From assembly GCF_040096355.1 (NCBI RefSeq), contig NZ_JBBMEX010000003.1, positions 124,001 through 188,000 on the forward strand: a DNA stretch of 64,000 nt, given 5' to 3'. The position numbers and the translations under genes were made by a program. The notes under the pieces were generated by a model. It had not been told where the DNA came from. It ran no database searches and saw only the letters and a program-made list of their open reading frames with translations. Each line of letters begins with the position of its first letter. Within the stretch, counting starts at the first letter, position 1. Positions 33,163 to 41,303 of the stretch are shown piece after piece. This stretch comes from Maccoyibacter intestinihominis. Lineage in GTDB: Bacteria; Bacillota; Clostridia; Lachnospirales; Lachnospiraceae.

Positions 33163-34461
33163 TTATCCAACCATATCTTTAATATTTGCAACCACCTGTA
33201 TTTCTCCATTCTCTACCGGCTGTATCCTCGTCACATCATTTGCCTCCTGTACTTCCATAATGCCCTTTATCTCAGCAAGATTGTCCTCACATGTATCAGC
33301 AAGAGCATCACAATCCATATAATCTGTCAGAGCATACAGGCAGTTCAATTCCTTCGTTTTCGCTTTCTTCTCTATCCTGAGTTCCCTAAGCCTTTTGAAT
33401 ACTTTATATCCTTGTGCCGCATTGCAATGGGCATCCTCTGCTTTAAGCAGGATGGCTTCAATCTCATCATCAAGCTCTCTTATATCCAGCTGGAGATTTG
33501 TTATATACTGCCCGGCATTTTTATAAAATTCTGCCTGCTGTTTGGCAAATGCAAGCCAGTCATTTTCTTTTCCATCATAGGGCGTTTCCTTTCTTTCCTC
33601 AAACATTGTTTCTTCACCACCTTCGTATGTATATGTATGTTCCATGCTAAACTTTTGTTTTCTGTCTTCATAACCTATCTGCATTCCGCGCAATTCCGCT
33701 TTGCTCGGATCCTTATCCCTTAAAATACAATTTTCAAATAACTTCTCATATTTTCTTGGCCTGTACTTTCTGTTCTCAAGTCCTTTTATACATTTAAGAG
33801 CCTGCTTTGCTTTTGCCGCATTTGCACTTGTTCCAAAATTATTCTGAAAATACTCTATACGTTGCAATTCGTCTTTAATTTCTCTTCTGTTTTCCCGGCA
33901 AACTCTTAGCAGCTCGATCAGATCTATAGCTTCCTCATCATTTGTCTCACACAGTTCGATATAATGGAGAATATCACAGATTTTCTGATCAATATCGGAG
34001 TGTTTACTTGCCAGATCCTCCCGATAATCCTTAAGTCCCTCCACAAGATAAGTAAAATGTGTCAAATACTCTGCCCAGTCAATCTCAGACAGATCATACG
34101 AGGACACATCCTTCTCAACCTGTTCCGTCAATTCATCATATGTCAGTTCTTTTATCGGTGAAAAATATTCCTCGACACCTGTATTTTCCTGTTTTTCCAT
34201 ATCATTCACTCCCATTTCTTCAGCAGGACTAACCTCTTCACATTCTGCTGCATCTGTTTCATCTTCGCTATCTTCTATCGGTATCATGCAATAAAATGCT
34301 GCCTTTTTCCCAACACATATCCGGCTGTTTGCCTGCGCAAATGTAAATACCATTGCATCCTGTTGACTGACTACGGATACCAGCTGGTCTGCCTGGTTTG
34401 TTCTATAATAATTTCCACTATAATCCATAATGTAGTACAAAGAATCTGTTCCCATAGGCAC
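33163..34461 (-). CDS. Unknown 432-residue acidic protein
   Basis: No family recognised. The first ~65 residues form a separate beta-rich-looking unit (DSLYYIMDYSGNYYRTNQA). Residues 70-110 are an acidic linker. The remainder is helical and charged, with probable coiled coil at about 150-225 and 320-400. No signal peptide, membrane segment or catalytic motif is visible. It heads the three-gene operon with the small membrane-like protein and the GNAT. The acidic N-terminal linker and helical body suggest a scaffolding or phage-like protein, but this is a guess. Confidence 0.6.
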   Translation of the reverse strand: MPMGTDSLYYIMDYSGNYYRTNQADQLVSVVSQQDAMVFTFAQANSRICVGKKAAFYCMIPIEDSEDETDAAECEEVSPAEEMGVNDMEKQENTGVEEYFSPIKELTYDELTEQVEKDVSSYDLSEIDWAEYLTHFTYLVEGLKDYREDLASKHSDIDQKICDILHYIELCETNDEEAIDLIELLRVCRENRREIKDELQRIEYFQNNFGTSANAAKAKQALKCIKGLENRKYRPRKYEKLFENCILRDKDPSKAELRGMQIGYEDRKQKFSMEHTYTYEGGEETMFEERKETPYDGKENDWLAFAKQQAEFYKNAGQYITNLQLDIRELDDEIEAILLKAEDAHCNAAQGYKVFKRLRELRIEKKAKTKELNCLYALTDYMDCDALADTCEDNLAEIKGIMEVQEANDVTRIQPVENGEIQVVANIKDMVG

Positions 34462-34717
34462 CTCCTAACCTACCCTTTAACGCCTCTTTTATCCTAAAAA
34501 AATAAGGATCAGAAAGCAGTTCGCTTTTATCTGATTCCTATTATAAAAATGAAGGTGTCCCATAATCACCCCTCGGACTTCGAATCTACGTTCTTTATCC
34601 ACTATTCAATGCTTCCTCAATCAAAAAAGGATTCTGCATTTCTACAAAATTCTTCTGATCACTAACATCTCCCCAAATCCCCAAAGCAGTTTTATATTTT
34701 AGCTATATCCTAAAACT

Positions 34718-34885
34718 TTACTCCTCTTCCATTTCCTGCTTTTCTCCTGACAACTCCGCACCATAACTACAGCTGAGCAGCCCTATAATACAGCCGCAGG
34801 CTCCTATTCTCGCAAAGACAAATGCTATCCTGCTCAATATTTTCCCCATCTTAGAAAGAGTTTGTAATGTTTTAAGGTTTTTCAT
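34718..34885 (-). CDS. Short DUF2975-like membrane protein, probably truncated
   Basis: About 55 residues. LKTLQTLSKMGKILSRIAFV followed by GACGCIIGLLSCSYGAE looks like the first transmembrane segment of DUF2975-type proteins that often sit beside small regulators in Lachnospiraceae. Those are about 150-200 residues, so this is likely a truncated relic. The ATG at 34885 has an AGTGAGGA site; the frame can be extended upstream to 34945 without one. Confidence 0.4.
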   Translation of the reverse strand: MKNLKTLQTLSKMGKILSRIAFVFARIGACGCIIGLLSCSYGAELSGEKQEMEEE

Positions 34886-35009
34886 TTTGTTATCCTCACT
34901 TTCTTCTGTCTTAATTTTTTCTGTTGTACCTACAGAATTTTTCATATTTTCTAACTACGCTTTTTAAAAATTCCTATTTTAGTCTGACTAGCATCACTTT
35001 TATACTTAT

Positions 35010-35061
35010 TAAAAACAAAAAACGCAGCACCGAATCACCTCTGTGATTTCAGCTCTGCGTC
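35010..35061 (-). terminator. Rho-independent terminator of the tetR-like gene
   Basis: ACGCAG/CTGCGT outer arms and ATCAC/GTGAT inner arms; the minus strand continues into a T-rich run. It lies 54 bases beyond the TetR stop codon. Confidence 0.75.
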
Positions 35062-35114
35062 TTAGCGTCTGGCTATTTACAATCTGCCATGTCTCTCTTT
35101 ATCTTCGCCTCATC

Positions 35115-35666
35115 CTACTGCCTTCCTGCATCAAATCGAACCATGAATTCTAAAAGCTGTTCATCCGAATAGTCCACCTTTTGATTTACTATCCGGCAGG
35201 CAAGTCCATGGACCATAAAATAACGTATCAGCCACTCTGCTCTTGCTTCCTCGATGCTTATATTTAAAAATTTTGCAAACGCTTCAATTACCGGCTGAAA
35301 ATCCAGATCAATCCCCAGATCATCTACCGGACACCTTTCTGCATAAGACGATTCAAAAAGTAATCGGAATATGTTCGGTTCGCTTCTTGCAAAGGCAATG
35401 TAGTCCAGTCCCACTTCTCTCATTGGATATTCGCTCTTTTTTCCTTTTGGAAAAACAACCTTCCTTTTCATATATTCAAATGCCTGATCAAAGACTGCTA
35501 ATTTCAGTTCTTCAATCGTTGCAAAATTATACATGACCGGCTGCGTAGAGCATTTTAAATAAGCTGCTACATTTTTTGCATTGATTGCTTCAATTCCATC
35601 TGCTCTTGTAATTTCAAATGCAGCATTTAAAACCATTTCTTTTGTTATCTTTACTTTCGGCGGCAT
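35115..35666 (-). CDS. TetR/AcrR-family transcriptional regulator
   Basis: A 183-residue TetR-family repressor. The N-terminal HTH is clear: ITKEMVLNAAFEITRADG, then NAKNVAAYLKCSTQPVMYNF, the recognition helix. The C-terminal part (FARSEPNIFRLLFESSY) fits the WHG ligand domain. It is divergent from the gene at 35968. An inverted repeat TTATGTAA/TTACATAA lies just upstream and is a likely operator for autoregulation. The ligand is unknown. Confidence 0.88.
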   Translation of the reverse strand: MPPKVKITKEMVLNAAFEITRADGIEAINAKNVAAYLKCSTQPVMYNFATIEELKLAVFDQAFEYMKRKVVFPKGKKSEYPMREVGLDYIAFARSEPNIFRLLFESSYAERCPVDDLGIDLDFQPVIEAFAKFLNISIEEARAEWLIRYFMVHGLACRIVNQKVDYSDEQLLEFMVRFDAGRQ

Positions 35667-35678
35667 ATATAAGCTCCT

Positions 35679-35714
35679 TTATGTAATTCTTATTATATAA
35701 CTTCTGTTACATAA
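35679..35714 (-). promoter_or_regulatory. Candidate TetR operator
   Basis: TTATGTAA at 35679-35686 and TTACATAA at 35707-35714 form an 8-bp inverted repeat with a 20-base AT-rich spacer, starting 13 bases upstream of the TetR-family start codon. The position fits autorepression. Confidence 0.5.
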
Positions 35715-35967
35715 TCTCAATAATATTTTAATTTTATCAGTTAGACGAATAAAAAAACATTTTTTTCCAAAACTATTTTTATGTAAACAAGTAAATAACA
35801 TACTTTTCTTTTTATTTGGCATTCGGATTTTTTATGCACAGAGTTTTTCAATTTATTTTGTCCCAGGATCTAACGTTATTCGGACAAATCTGCGCAAAAA
35901 AGTTCCACAAAATCAGCCCGTACATCATGGCAAAATTGAAACATAAAAAGAAAGGAGCTATGACTAT

Positions 35968-36882
35968 ATGAATTTATTTAAACTCTCTCCTGACACCTTA
36001 TACAATTTAACCTGTGATGTTATCGACACCTTGGAATATATGATTCCAGAATCTTCCTTTTTGAGCAATAATGAAGTATATGCCCAACTTAAGGAAACAC
36101 TGGGATATTCCCTCGTTCACATCCGAAATGTATTTGATTTTTCCATTGGCACGACACTCGCAAAATACATTACAAGGAGAAAATATACTTACCTGTTGTT
36201 GAAAATATCAGCAGAAAAGTTCGAGCAACTGACAATGCATGCAACTGTTTTTTTTATACAAAAGTTTAAAACCAAATGCCTCCAGGAATTCCCTGAACTT
36301 GCAACCTCATATTCTTTGAAACACATGCAATTGCCTATTGATAAACTGTTTCTTAGGGAACATATTCATATGCTATTTTTAGAAAAAAGCGAAACAGAGC
36401 TTCTTAAATCGTTTTATTTTAATATAACCGCAGATCGTATTGCGTTTGATATTAAGAAAAACTCAAAAAACCTAGTTGTTCAATCATTTGGCGGTAAATT
36501 CATTGATTTAGAAAGAAATTACTTTGTATTTCGAAATAAAATTTTTAAGATCATCACGGCAATCTGTAATGTTCCACAACAGACAGCAGATCCTTTCCTT
36601 AGCAGCCTTTTGGGTCAACCGGTCATCCTTAGCGAAAACCATCCTGCTGATGCCAATTCCGTTGTGTATAAGTTACATCAATTTTTGACAAATACCGCTC
36701 CTCTAACCGAGAGTTTTTCAGTAATGTTAGAATGGGGGGCTAAAAACGGCTGGGGTTCCAGCAATCTCATTTCCTCTCTTACCGTTGAAGATGGTAAAAT
36801 ACAGGAAGTAGAATTTGTTTCAAAACCGTTCCTGGTGTTTGACGATGAAAATGTCCGATTAGATTTGTCCTTCTTTGACTAA
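35968..36882 (+). CDS. Unknown 304-residue protein with an AraC-like helix-turn-helix segment
   Basis: The only clearly real plus-strand gene in this part. Residues 44-80 (LGYSLVHIRNVFDFSIG and then LAKYITRRKYTYLLLKI) match the second HTH of AraC-type regulators. The C-terminal two thirds are not recognised; residues 255-275 (SFSVMLEWGAKNGWGSS) look like a ligand-binding stretch. A GAAAGGAG site is about 12 bases before the ATG. It is divergent from the TetR gene across a 300-base AT-rich region with both promoters. Probably a regulator, with no close model. Confidence 0.7.
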   Translation: MNLFKLSPDTLYNLTCDVIDTLEYMIPESSFLSNNEVYAQLKETLGYSLVHIRNVFDFSIGTTLAKYITRRKYTYLLLKISAEKFEQLTMHATVFFIQKFKTKCLQEFPELATSYSLKHMQLPIDKLFLREHIHMLFLEKSETELLKSFYFNITADRIAFDIKKNSKNLVVQSFGGKFIDLERNYFVFRNKIFKIITAICNVPQQTADPFLSSLLGQPVILSENHPADANSVVYKLHQFLTNTAPLTESFSVMLEWGAKNGWGSSNLISSLTVEDGKIQEVEFVSKPFLVFDDENVRLDLSFFD

Positions 36883-36904
36883 TGATCATATGAAATATTT
36901 TTTT

Positions 36905-36950
36905 CATATAGCAATTGGCAACTCAATCTGTCGATTGCTATATGTTTTAT
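36905..36950 (+). terminator. Rho-independent terminator of the AraC-like gene
   Basis: CATATAGCAAT pairs perfectly with ATTGCTATATG around an 18-base loop, followed by TTTTATT. It lies 23 bases after the stop codon. Confidence 0.75.
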
Positions 36951-36963
36951 TCCAAAGATTTCC

Positions 36964-37225
36964 CTATCTCAGTCCATCCCGATTCTGCAATCTGTCAATC
37001 AGTGCAATATCTGCCGGCAGCCACTCGACCTCATTTAAAGAATTTTGATCTAACCATCGTGCTGCCTGATGTTCTTTTAACACCAAATCCCCTTTTATTA
37101 CCTCACACCAGAAGCAATCCATCGAAAGATGAAATGTCGGATAGTCTATTCTATCGTTTCCACTAACTCTCCAATGGTGATTTCTGTATCCAGTTCTTCT
37201 AATATTTCTCTTTTCAATACTTCCA
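36964..37225 (-). pseudogene. NUDIX hydrolase remnant (8-oxo-dGTP diphosphatase-like)
   Basis: Two overlapping frames together give the C-terminal two thirds of a MutT-type NUDIX protein. One frame carries VEVLKREILEELDTEI, the end of the NUDIX box, and stops near 37146. The other continues with YPTFHLSMDCFWCEVIKGD and ARWLDQNSLNEVEWLPAD. A frameshift near 37150 separates them. The N-terminus is missing and the start merges with the end of the HNH gene, so the module carrying HNH probably inserted into this gene. Confidence 0.7.
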
Positions 37226-38314
37226 CCTGCCAAATCCGCAGTTCTGTGCCGACTGGTATACCGGCAAAATAATGGACTTCAATTCTTCTGCAAATACAGG
37301 ATACTCCAGTCCTCTTCTATAAACACGATAGCGAATATCGTCACTGTTGATATGTTCTTTTGCACATTTTTCAAATTCTTTATGAACTATGTCATTTTTC
37401 CACATCAACTGATATGAATGGTATTCCTGTTGTGCAAGTTTTTTAAAATATGTATCCCAATCCGGCAAATTGTTGCTTTTAGAACTGTTGATGCTCTTTG
37501 TCGTAGGATTCAGATTCCACATTTCATCATGTGCCACATAGGACCATGGTACAAAATGATCGATAGAAATGTTCTGCACCGTCAATATCTCATCCCCATA
37601 GATTTCACGGATCGGTTCTAAGGATAAAATAAGTTTCCAGTAGTTCTTTATTTTTTCGAGTTTACGCTCCTTTGGCGGATACAGTTTATCTGCAATTCCC
37701 GGAACATTCGGATTGCGTTTTTGAATGTATAAGATCATATTGTATTCAAGCCAGCCCCAGATAATCTGCTGATTTTTTACGATATATTCTGCCCAGTCTT
37801 TCTGTATGATAATTTTCGTTGCAAGACCGTTCAATGCTGTAAAATAATAGATCAGGCGGTTTTCCTGATTGATTTTTTCTATTAACTTAGTTTCTCCAAC
37901 ATTCCAATCCTTTCCTTTTAGATTTTCTAAAAAAGGAGACTGCAAACGATACGGTACATTATAGGTCAATGCCCGCTTTTTACTGATCAGCTCTTTGTCC
38001 TCCGTATTTTTCAAAAAATCTATAATAACCGTTTTTTCATCTTTGGATTTTAACTCCGGATTCTTTTGCTTTATCAGCGTGACCAGACTCTCTAATGTAT
38101 CTTTTGGTCCGAGATTCAGATGATACTCCGTTACCATGTACCACGCGTCCGCGATCATCTCATCCACTAACTCTTCATAGGTCAATTCCAGTTTTCCTTT
38201 TGTTACTTTTTTCACAATTGCTTTAAACCAGAAAAATTTGTAACACTCCGTTGTATTCCTGAATAATTGCCCTAAATACTCAATATTCAATTCCTCAGAA
38301 TATGGTAATTGCAT
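37214..38314 (-). CDS. HNH endonuclease domain protein
   Basis: A 366-residue protein with a C-terminal HNH nuclease at about residues 245-285: ISIDHFVPWSYVAHDE, NLNPTTKSINSSKSNNLP, the first His and the Asn of the motif being visible. The N-terminal 230 residues are helical and not recognised; they may give DNA specificity. Solitary HNH proteins of this size occur as restriction-like defence genes. Its last codons overlap the NUDIX remnant, so its native end may have been changed by the insertion. No methyltransferase is adjacent. Confidence 0.8.
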   Translation of the reverse strand: MQLPYSEELNIEYLGQLFRNTTECYKFFWFKAIVKKVTKGKLELTYEELVDEMIADAWYMVTEYHLNLGPKDTLESLVTLIKQKNPELKSKDEKTVIIDFLKNTEDKELISKKRALTYNVPYRLQSPFLENLKGKDWNVGETKLIEKINQENRLIYYFTALNGLATKIIIQKDWAEYIVKNQQIIWGWLEYNMILYIQKRNPNVPGIADKLYPPKERKLEKIKNYWKLILSLEPIREIYGDEILTVQNISIDHFVPWSYVAHDEMWNLNPTTKSINSSKSNNLPDWDTYFKKLAQQEYHSYQLMWKNDIVHKEFEKCAKEHINSDDIRYRVYRRGLEYPVFAEELKSIILPVYQSAQNCGFGRWKY

Positions 38315-38353
38315 TGAACTGCCTCCCCTGTTTATGTCATTGCATTTTTCGCT

Positions 38354-38758
38354 TTACCACAGATCATATGGTTTCATGGTCTCTGCATTCCTGTATTCAT
38401 GCTTCTCATAATATCCGATCAATTCTCCTTCATCTCTCAATGCCACCATATACACATCCTTATTCTGCTTTTCGTTATGAGATGTGTAAACTATGTTGTG
38501 GCTTCCATCCGCTGCAAACCAGTCAAGCACCTGCTGGATTTTTTCTCCCGACTTTGGATTATGACACCCTAAGAGACTTCTTCCGAGCAGCTTGTCCCCA
38601 CCCCATTTCTCATAATTCAACACTGCCGCCGGATTCATATAAATAATCTCATGCTTGAGATTGCAGATCACAACCGCACATCTGTCCTGATCTATAATAC
38701 TTTTATAAAAACTCACATAGGATTTGAACTGTTCTTTTTTCTCATTTTCGTGCATCAT
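38354..38758 (-). CDS. PAS-domain protein
   Basis: A 134-residue single PAS domain: SIIDQDRCAVVICNLKHEI, YMNPAAVLNYEKWGG and the closing VYMVALRDEGELIGYYE. It has no output domain. Stand-alone PAS proteins of this type are found in Clostridia and may sense a small molecule or partner. The ATG at 38758 has GGAGG 8 bases upstream, better than the ATG at 38773. It follows YaiI/YqxD by 36 bases. Confidence 0.78.
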   Translation of the reverse strand: MMHENEKKEQFKSYVSFYKSIIDQDRCAVVICNLKHEIIYMNPAAVLNYEKWGGDKLLGRSLLGCHNPKSGEKIQQVLDWFAADGSHNIVYTSHNEKQNKDVYMVALRDEGELIGYYEKHEYRNAETMKPYDLW

Positions 38759-38794
38759 CTTAAATTCCTCCATATCTTCCGGTTTTCACTTCTC

Positions 38795-39256
38795 TCATTC
38801 TGACTCTCTTCTTTCCTGTGCCATCAGCAGAAGTTTTTCAAATGACTGTGCAAATCTCACATCATCCTCTTCTGTCCGTTTTTTCGTTCCCTTAAAATGA
38901 TTCTTATTCGAACTTCTTCTGGCTTTTTTATTCAGATGTCTTTCCATCAGCATTTGATCAATGTTGTCATCTGTGTACCATTTACCGGACTGGTGAATGG
39001 CATACGCTCCTTTTCCTAACGCCATTGCAGCCACCCCATAATCCTGCGACACGACAACGTCTCCCTTATGGCAAATACTGATCAATTTATAATCGACCGC
39101 ATCTGCTCCGGCACCCACCACGATCACTTCACTGTAATCCGAGTGCAGGACATGATTGGTGTCACATAGCAGGGTTACGGAGATATGATGTTTTTTAGAA
39201 ATTTTTTCTATGATGTCCACCACCGGACAGGCATCTGCGTCTACAAATATTTGCAT
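38795..39256 (-). CDS. YaiI/YqxD family (UPF0178) protein
   Basis: A 153-residue protein of the UPF0178 family with a PIN/NYN-like nuclease fold. It starts MQIFVDADACPVVDIIEKI, which contains the conserved first Asp cluster, and has VVVSQDYGVAAMALGKGA and DNIDQMLMERHLNKKARR. The fold suggests RNA processing but the function is not established. It is a normal chromosomal gene and marks the left flank of the defence locus: the truncated helicase gene ends 113 bases upstream. Confidence 0.9.
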   Translation of the reverse strand: MQIFVDADACPVVDIIEKISKKHHISVTLLCDTNHVLHSDYSEVIVVGAGADAVDYKLISICHKGDVVVSQDYGVAAMALGKGAYAIHQSGKWYTDDNIDQMLMERHLNKKARRSSNKNHFKGTKKRTEEDDVRFAQSFEKLLLMAQERRESE

Positions 39257-39369
39257 GGATATTTTCTCTTTGCTAATCTTCTTCTGTTTTTGCTAAATAA
39301 TATGTCTCTGTCCCTTTTGAATATTTTACTACTTTTTATAATATAATCCTCCTAGTATCCCCTGTATAT

Positions 39370-41055
39370 TCATTTATTTACAAAAGATTCCTCTTTTTCA
39401 TTTAAAGACTCTTTTTGCGCATAACTGTCACATTTACTAAGTGCATAATTGAATGATGTAGCATATGGATTCTGAGAAAGTTCATCGTCTCTTACATATC
39501 CAAAACGCAAAATCTTTCCATCCTCCAAAACAGACTGCTTGTCCGTTCCAAGCATTTTCACAACCTGCTTAATCACACCATCGACTGATACATTACTATG
39601 AGATACAATAAGAACAGACTTACCCTGTGCAATATAACTGTTTGCAATCTTTGCCATTGTATATGTTTTACCGGTTCCCGGTGGTCCCCAAACTGTCACA
39701 ATATCATCTGTCTCAAGTTTGTGTTCTACTGCCGGCTGTCCTTTCGGTACATTTGCAATGTCTGTGTCAGTTGATAAATCCGGTCCCTCTTCCATTATTT
39801 TAATTGCCAATTTATTAATATTAGGATTAAGGGAATTCATCTTCTTGCCTAACGCTTCAAGAAGTTTCCAAGGCTCTACCATCAGATATGCTGAGCTTAC
39901 CTTATCATTCAGATCTCTGTCCAACAACAAAAGTATCTGAAAATCTTCGCAAGATAAAACCGAACCTACTGCTCTCAATCCACCTGCTGCCTCCACTACA
40001 ACCGGTGCATCATCGGGCAGATGCAATTCTGTTTCCATCTCAAATAGATAAGTGTAGATTCCTTTATCACTTTTGACCAGTTTGTTTCCATTTACAATTT
40101 TATATTTTTTACCTTTTCCTTGTTTCAGGTAATGAATTTCTCTTCTTAATGCATCAGAGTATTCCTTTATATCTGATGAAGTATATGCTGGCTGCTCATT
40201 AGTCGCAGACATACTGCTTCCATCTGCCATAATGGTATTTGTACTTTTTGCTCCATTGTCCATTGTTTTAATAAGCAATCCAACAATATCAATTGTCCTA
40301 TTATACTCTGCTTCTGTCATCTGACACACTGCTACCTGCATCAACATAGTTGTCTTAGATATGTTAATTTTATAGGATGTCGTAATTTTCTTATGATTGC
40401 TGCACAGAAAGATAAATTCGATTGTTGATCCACTTATAAATTTTTTCTTATCATCTTCCGGAATACTAATCGTTACATTCTTTGACCTATCATGTGTCAA
40501 TAACTCATAATCCATTCTTGAAGAATGCATTTTTCCAAATTTATCTGTTATAATGCACTTTTCGAGAACTGAATCCACTTCTTCACCCTTATTAACATAG
40601 AGAAACTTAAATGATGCTTCTATTCTATCTGCAAACTCCTTTATTACAGGCAATGTCATCTTAAAATGTGAATCATTGAAATTCTTTGAAATCACGGGCT
40701 GATATGCACTTTTTACTTCGGAATTTACTCCTTTTTCCACAAATGCCAGTCGCATTACATCCAATACATCATCCCTGACACTACTCTCAATCGCCTGCGC
40801 CATTAAAAACTTCTCGATATTAGAAAGTCCCATTTTAAGCTCTCTTTCACTCTTAAATGGGACTCCCTTCATAGCCTCTCCAAGCCCAGCCCGAAAAAGC
40901 ATCTGCATAATATTCTTTTCTACTGAATAATCGGCAAATAAATCATTGCATAATGCGACACACAGTTTTCTATTCTGATATATATCGTATCCGTATCCTT
41001 CTGTCATTTTCTCAAATATTTTAACCATTTCTGCTGTATGCCACATAATGTTCAC
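39370..41055 (-). CDS. SF1 (UPF1/DNA2-type) helicase, truncated after Walker A
   Basis: 561 codons remain. The N-terminal ~430 residues are an unrecognised domain. Near residue 458 the SF1 motifs begin: WGPPGTGKTYTMAKIANSYI, then VLIVSHSNVSVDGVIKQV (motif Ia). The frame stops about 100 residues later, before the Walker B (DExx) motif and helicase domain 2, which usually need another 400 or more residues. The stop is followed directly by the upstream region of YaiI/YqxD, so the 3' end has been lost. It is the last gene of the defence operon, following the alpha-CTD-like gene by 24 bases. It is probably inactive as a helicase. Confidence 0.75.
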   Translation of the reverse strand: MNIMWHTAEMVKIFEKMTEGYGYDIYQNRKLCVALCNDLFADYSVEKNIMQMLFRAGLGEAMKGVPFKSERELKMGLSNIEKFLMAQAIESSVRDDVLDVMRLAFVEKGVNSEVKSAYQPVISKNFNDSHFKMTLPVIKEFADRIEASFKFLYVNKGEEVDSVLEKCIITDKFGKMHSSRMDYELLTHDRSKNVTISIPEDDKKKFISGSTIEFIFLCSNHKKITTSYKINISKTTMLMQVAVCQMTEAEYNRTIDIVGLLIKTMDNGAKSTNTIMADGSSMSATNEQPAYTSSDIKEYSDALRREIHYLKQGKGKKYKIVNGNKLVKSDKGIYTYLFEMETELHLPDDAPVVVEAAGGLRAVGSVLSCEDFQILLLLDRDLNDKVSSAYLMVEPWKLLEALGKKMNSLNPNINKLAIKIMEEGPDLSTDTDIANVPKGQPAVEHKLETDDIVTVWGPPGTGKTYTMAKIANSYIAQGKSVLIVSHSNVSVDGVIKQVVKMLGTDKQSVLEDGKILRFGYVRDDELSQNPYATSFNYALSKCDSYAQKESLNEKEESFVNK

Positions 41056-41079
41056 TCTCCAATACTTAGTTTATTAAGT

Positions 41080-41289
41080 TCAATCTGACCTTGTGCAATC
41101 TCTTTTGTCCTTCATGGACTGTAGACTATCTATAGCATTGCGAATTTCAGATACACAATTCAAATTTATATTCTTAATATTCAAAAGTATATCATTGCTT
41201 ATTCCTTGCAAATCCTCAATATCCGAATAGCCTGCCCTTAACAAGCAACTTTTCGCTCTTGCTGATATATTGAAATCTGCAATTTTCAT
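41080..41289 (-). CDS. Small RNA-polymerase alpha-CTD-like protein
   Basis: A 69-residue protein whose core, ISARAKSCLLRAGYSDIEDL and then IKNINLNCVSEIRNAID, matches the helix-hairpin-helix fold of the RNA polymerase alpha subunit C-terminal domain. There is no other domain. The ATG at 41289 with its AAGGTG site is chosen over a TTG at 41307. It lies between the BrxD-like and helicase genes in the operon. It may bind DNA or recruit partners; it might also link the system to transcription. The role is inference. Confidence 0.7.
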   Translation of the reverse strand: MKIADFNISARAKSCLLRAGYSDIEDLQGISNDILLNIKNINLNCVSEIRNAIDSLQSMKDKRDCTRSD

Positions 41290-41303
41290 AAACACACCTT
41301 CTT

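Noticed and set aside
39370..41055. Complete helicase
   Set aside because: DExx and all domain-2 motifs are missing, so I annotate it as truncated.
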